DNA from: JAAZKO01 sp964432115
Lineage (GTDB): Bacteria; Patescibacteriota; Microgenomatia; UBA1400; PJMF01
NCBI GenBank assembly: GCA_964432115.1
Contig: CAYSMC010000028.1
Span: 1 to 5,081, forward strand
Direction: 5' to 3'
DNA length: 5,081 nt
Positions 3,851 to 5,081 of the stretch are shown piece by piece. The notes below the pieces were generated by a model. The model saw nothing but the letters and a program-made list of their open reading frames with translations, was not told where the DNA came from and searched no databases. Position 1 is the stretch's first letter. Each line of letters begins with the position of its first letter. Position numbers and translations under genes: made by a program.

Positions 3851-4288
3851 TTAATAGAAAAAATTTGAAAAATATTTTACTAATTTATTAACTATTTCTT
3901 CATTATTTATGATAATTGATACTTCATAATTAATATTAAAAGCGTTCATTGTGTAGTTGTGGCTTCCTAAAATAACTGTTTCATCATCTATTATCATCAA
4001 TTTTGTATGTAGTGTTTTGCTTGATTGTATTCTTCTATGCTTTATTTTTTCTCTTTGTAAAATTTCTGTTATTAGATTTTTTTGAATAACTGCTTTTACA
4101 TCAATGCCCCTTTTGTTTGCTCTAATTATTGCATTATTAAATTTTTGTATTGCTGATCCTACTTGATTAGGATACCACAACCAATTATAAACTATAATCT
4201 TAATTGATTTTTTAGCTTCCTCAATCAGTGGGATAACTTCTTTCGGATATTCTCGTCCTATTAAAATTTTAGTTTTTTGTTCTTCCAT
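3851..4288 (-). CDS. PLD-family nuclease with single HKD motif
   Basis: 145 residues, a single-domain member of the phospholipase D superfamily. The complete HKD signature is present: His94, Lys96, Asp101, then GSHN at 108-111 (HxKx4Dx6GSxN), followed by NYEVSI (120-125) with the conserved Glu122. Residues 7-36 give the first strand-helix (ILIGREYPKEVIPLIEEAKKSIKIIVYN, cited as positions). Single-HKD enzymes such as Nuc, and phage endonucleases of this type, act as homodimers on DNA through a covalent phosphohistidine intermediate. No signal peptide is visible, so it probably acts in the cytoplasm or from the virion. The ATG follows the tail-fibre stop directly (TAAATG) and the next gene starts after one base, so it is embedded in a structural operon. 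Nuclease is preferred over lipase because of size and context; its substrate is unknown. Confidence 0.85.
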   Translation of the reverse strand: MEEQKTKILIGREYPKEVIPLIEEAKKSIKIIVYNWLWYPNQVGSAIQKFNNAIIRANKRGIDVKAVIQKNLITEILQREKIKHRRIQSSKTLHTKLMIIDDETVILGSHNYTMNAFNINYEVSIIINNEEIVNKLVKYFSNFFY

Positions 4289-5081
4289 TTATTCGTCTTG
4301 CTGAAAATTAAAATTGCGTATGTACATTATTTTTTGATTTGCGTCATTAGTATAACAAATATAGTCCATTAATTCTTGACAATCCGGAGTATACCCGTCT
4401 TCCGGCAAATTAGTTGTTACAGTTACTTCTAAAGTATTATCAACATAAAAATCAATTTTTGATCCTGAAGTATAAACTGCCTCTAATTTAATCCATGTGC
4501 GATTTTCGGGTAGCGTCATAATCTCTGTTGTGTATTCGTGTGGGGACCAATGGTCGTCTTGTGCATGATATGAATATAAGTCGTTATCAATAACCGCAAA
4601 CCCAAAAGCACAGTACATACTCCCCACCGCTGCCCTCATCATGACATTATCATATTTAACTAAATTTACTTGCGTCATAAAACGCGGATTTTTACTAAAA
4701 TTTACTCCTAATGGCTTACCAAATGTTTCCGCCGTCATTCTTGAATAATTATATTCTCCTGCCCCGGATCTTAATTGAATTGACGCTAAGTAATGATTAA
4801 TTTCCCCAGCTCCAGATGTTGTTATATCCCAAGCATCAATCGTTTCAAAATATGTTTCAAAGACAAATTTATCCCACTTTCTTTTATTTGGTGAAACTTC
4901 TCCTTTGTCTATTTTGTCTGATACTATTGAATTATCTGGGTGATCGATAGTTGCCTGTGTTTTGTGTGTGGTTAGTGATTTGCCTTCGCCAATATGTGCA
5001 TTAGCGTCATCATTATGTGCCGTGATTAATCGGTCAATCGCTTCCTCGATTGTTTCATTATCTGTTTGAGATTTTTCCAAT
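4289..5081 (-). CDS. Tail-fibre-like protein, 5' end outside the window
   Basis: At least 263 residues; the frame is open at the right edge, so the true start lies beyond 5081. The first codon read as a start would be TTG and is probably internal. Visible order, counting from that codon: an acidic helical stretch (about 1-20); a HNDDANAHIGEGKSLTTHK and IDHPDNSIVSDKI segment (22-57) typical of phage tail-fibre or tail-collar connectors, where HxN/D-AH and DHPDxSV recur; then about 190 residues that look like a beta-sandwich, with WIKLEAVYTSGSKIDFYVDN (196-215) resembling a concanavalin/LamG-type jelly-roll edge. The C-terminal domain would bind surface glycans or host structures. It is the most upstream visible gene of the leftward operon and abuts the PLD gene (TAAATG). 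Fibre versus baseplate-wedge or other virion lectin cannot be decided. Confidence 0.7.
   Translation of the reverse strand, partial: LEKSQTDNETIEEAIDRLITAHNDDANAHIGEGKSLTTHKTQATIDHPDNSIVSDKIDKGEVSPNKRKWDKFVFETYFETIDAWDITTSGAGEINHYLASIQLRSGAGEYNYSRMTAETFGKPLGVNFSKNPRFMTQVNLVKYDNVMMRAAVGSMYCAFGFAVIDNDLYSYHAQDDHWSPHEYTTEIMTLPENRTWIKLEAVYTSGSKIDFYVDNTLEVTVTTNLPEDGYTPDCQELMDYICYTNDANQKIMYIRNFNFQQDE

Overview
The window is AT-rich and looks like part of a phage or prophage-like element of a low-GC bacterium. The evidence is the gene content: a probable holin, a small lysozyme-like endolysin, two small proteins of a type seen in phage structural clusters, a phospholipase D (PLD)-type nuclease and the C-terminal part of a tail-fibre-like protein. 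All seven supported genes end in TAA, use the standard code and have weak or no Shine-Dalgarno sequences. A Patescibacteria/CPR-type or other uncultivated host would fit, but that is a guess from style and not shown by any marker gene.

Layout. (1) About 1.94 kb at the left (1 to about 1944) has no convincing protein gene, which is a lot for a phage-like genome. It holds a 30-bp perfect inverted repeat bounding a multi-armed foldback region (1-341), iteron-like tandem repeats of about 42 bp (478-590), AT-rich simple repeats with a perfect 22-bp tandem duplication (672-759), a GC-rich block with a duplicated 62-bp unit (816-990), several strong hairpins (1039-1096, 1118-1155, 1180-1210, 1211-1268), a consensus promoter followed within about 70 nt by a terminator (1293-1399), two copies of a 19-bp repeat each carrying a perfect DnaA box (1411-1429, 1920-1938), and a region of about 255 nt closed by a long-range stem that may be a structured RNA (1586-1842). 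(2) A rightward lysis cassette begins at a good extended -10 promoter (1875-1903): a 54-aa two-helix membrane protein (holin candidate, 1960-2124), an overlapping 131-aa endolysin (2102-2497) and a small acidic protein (2548-2754), ending at a bidirectional terminator. (3) A leftward run of four genes converges on the same terminator: tail-fibre-like protein (cut off at the right edge), PLD-family nuclease, a Gly/Tyr-rich protein and a protein with an SGPLMSMSASG start. The first three are packed with 0-1 nt between stop and start and are probably one operon.

How the parts may work together: the right half would encode virion parts and the middle would encode host lysis. The left half has the hallmarks of a replication or maintenance region (DnaA boxes, direct repeats, AT-rich tract, strong foldback structures) and possibly one or two non-coding RNAs. 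The most interesting parts are the candidate structured RNA at 1586-1842, the cruciform-like 341-bp foldback and the pair of DnaA-box repeats, one of which sits in the leader of the lysis operon. None can be confirmed without comparative data.
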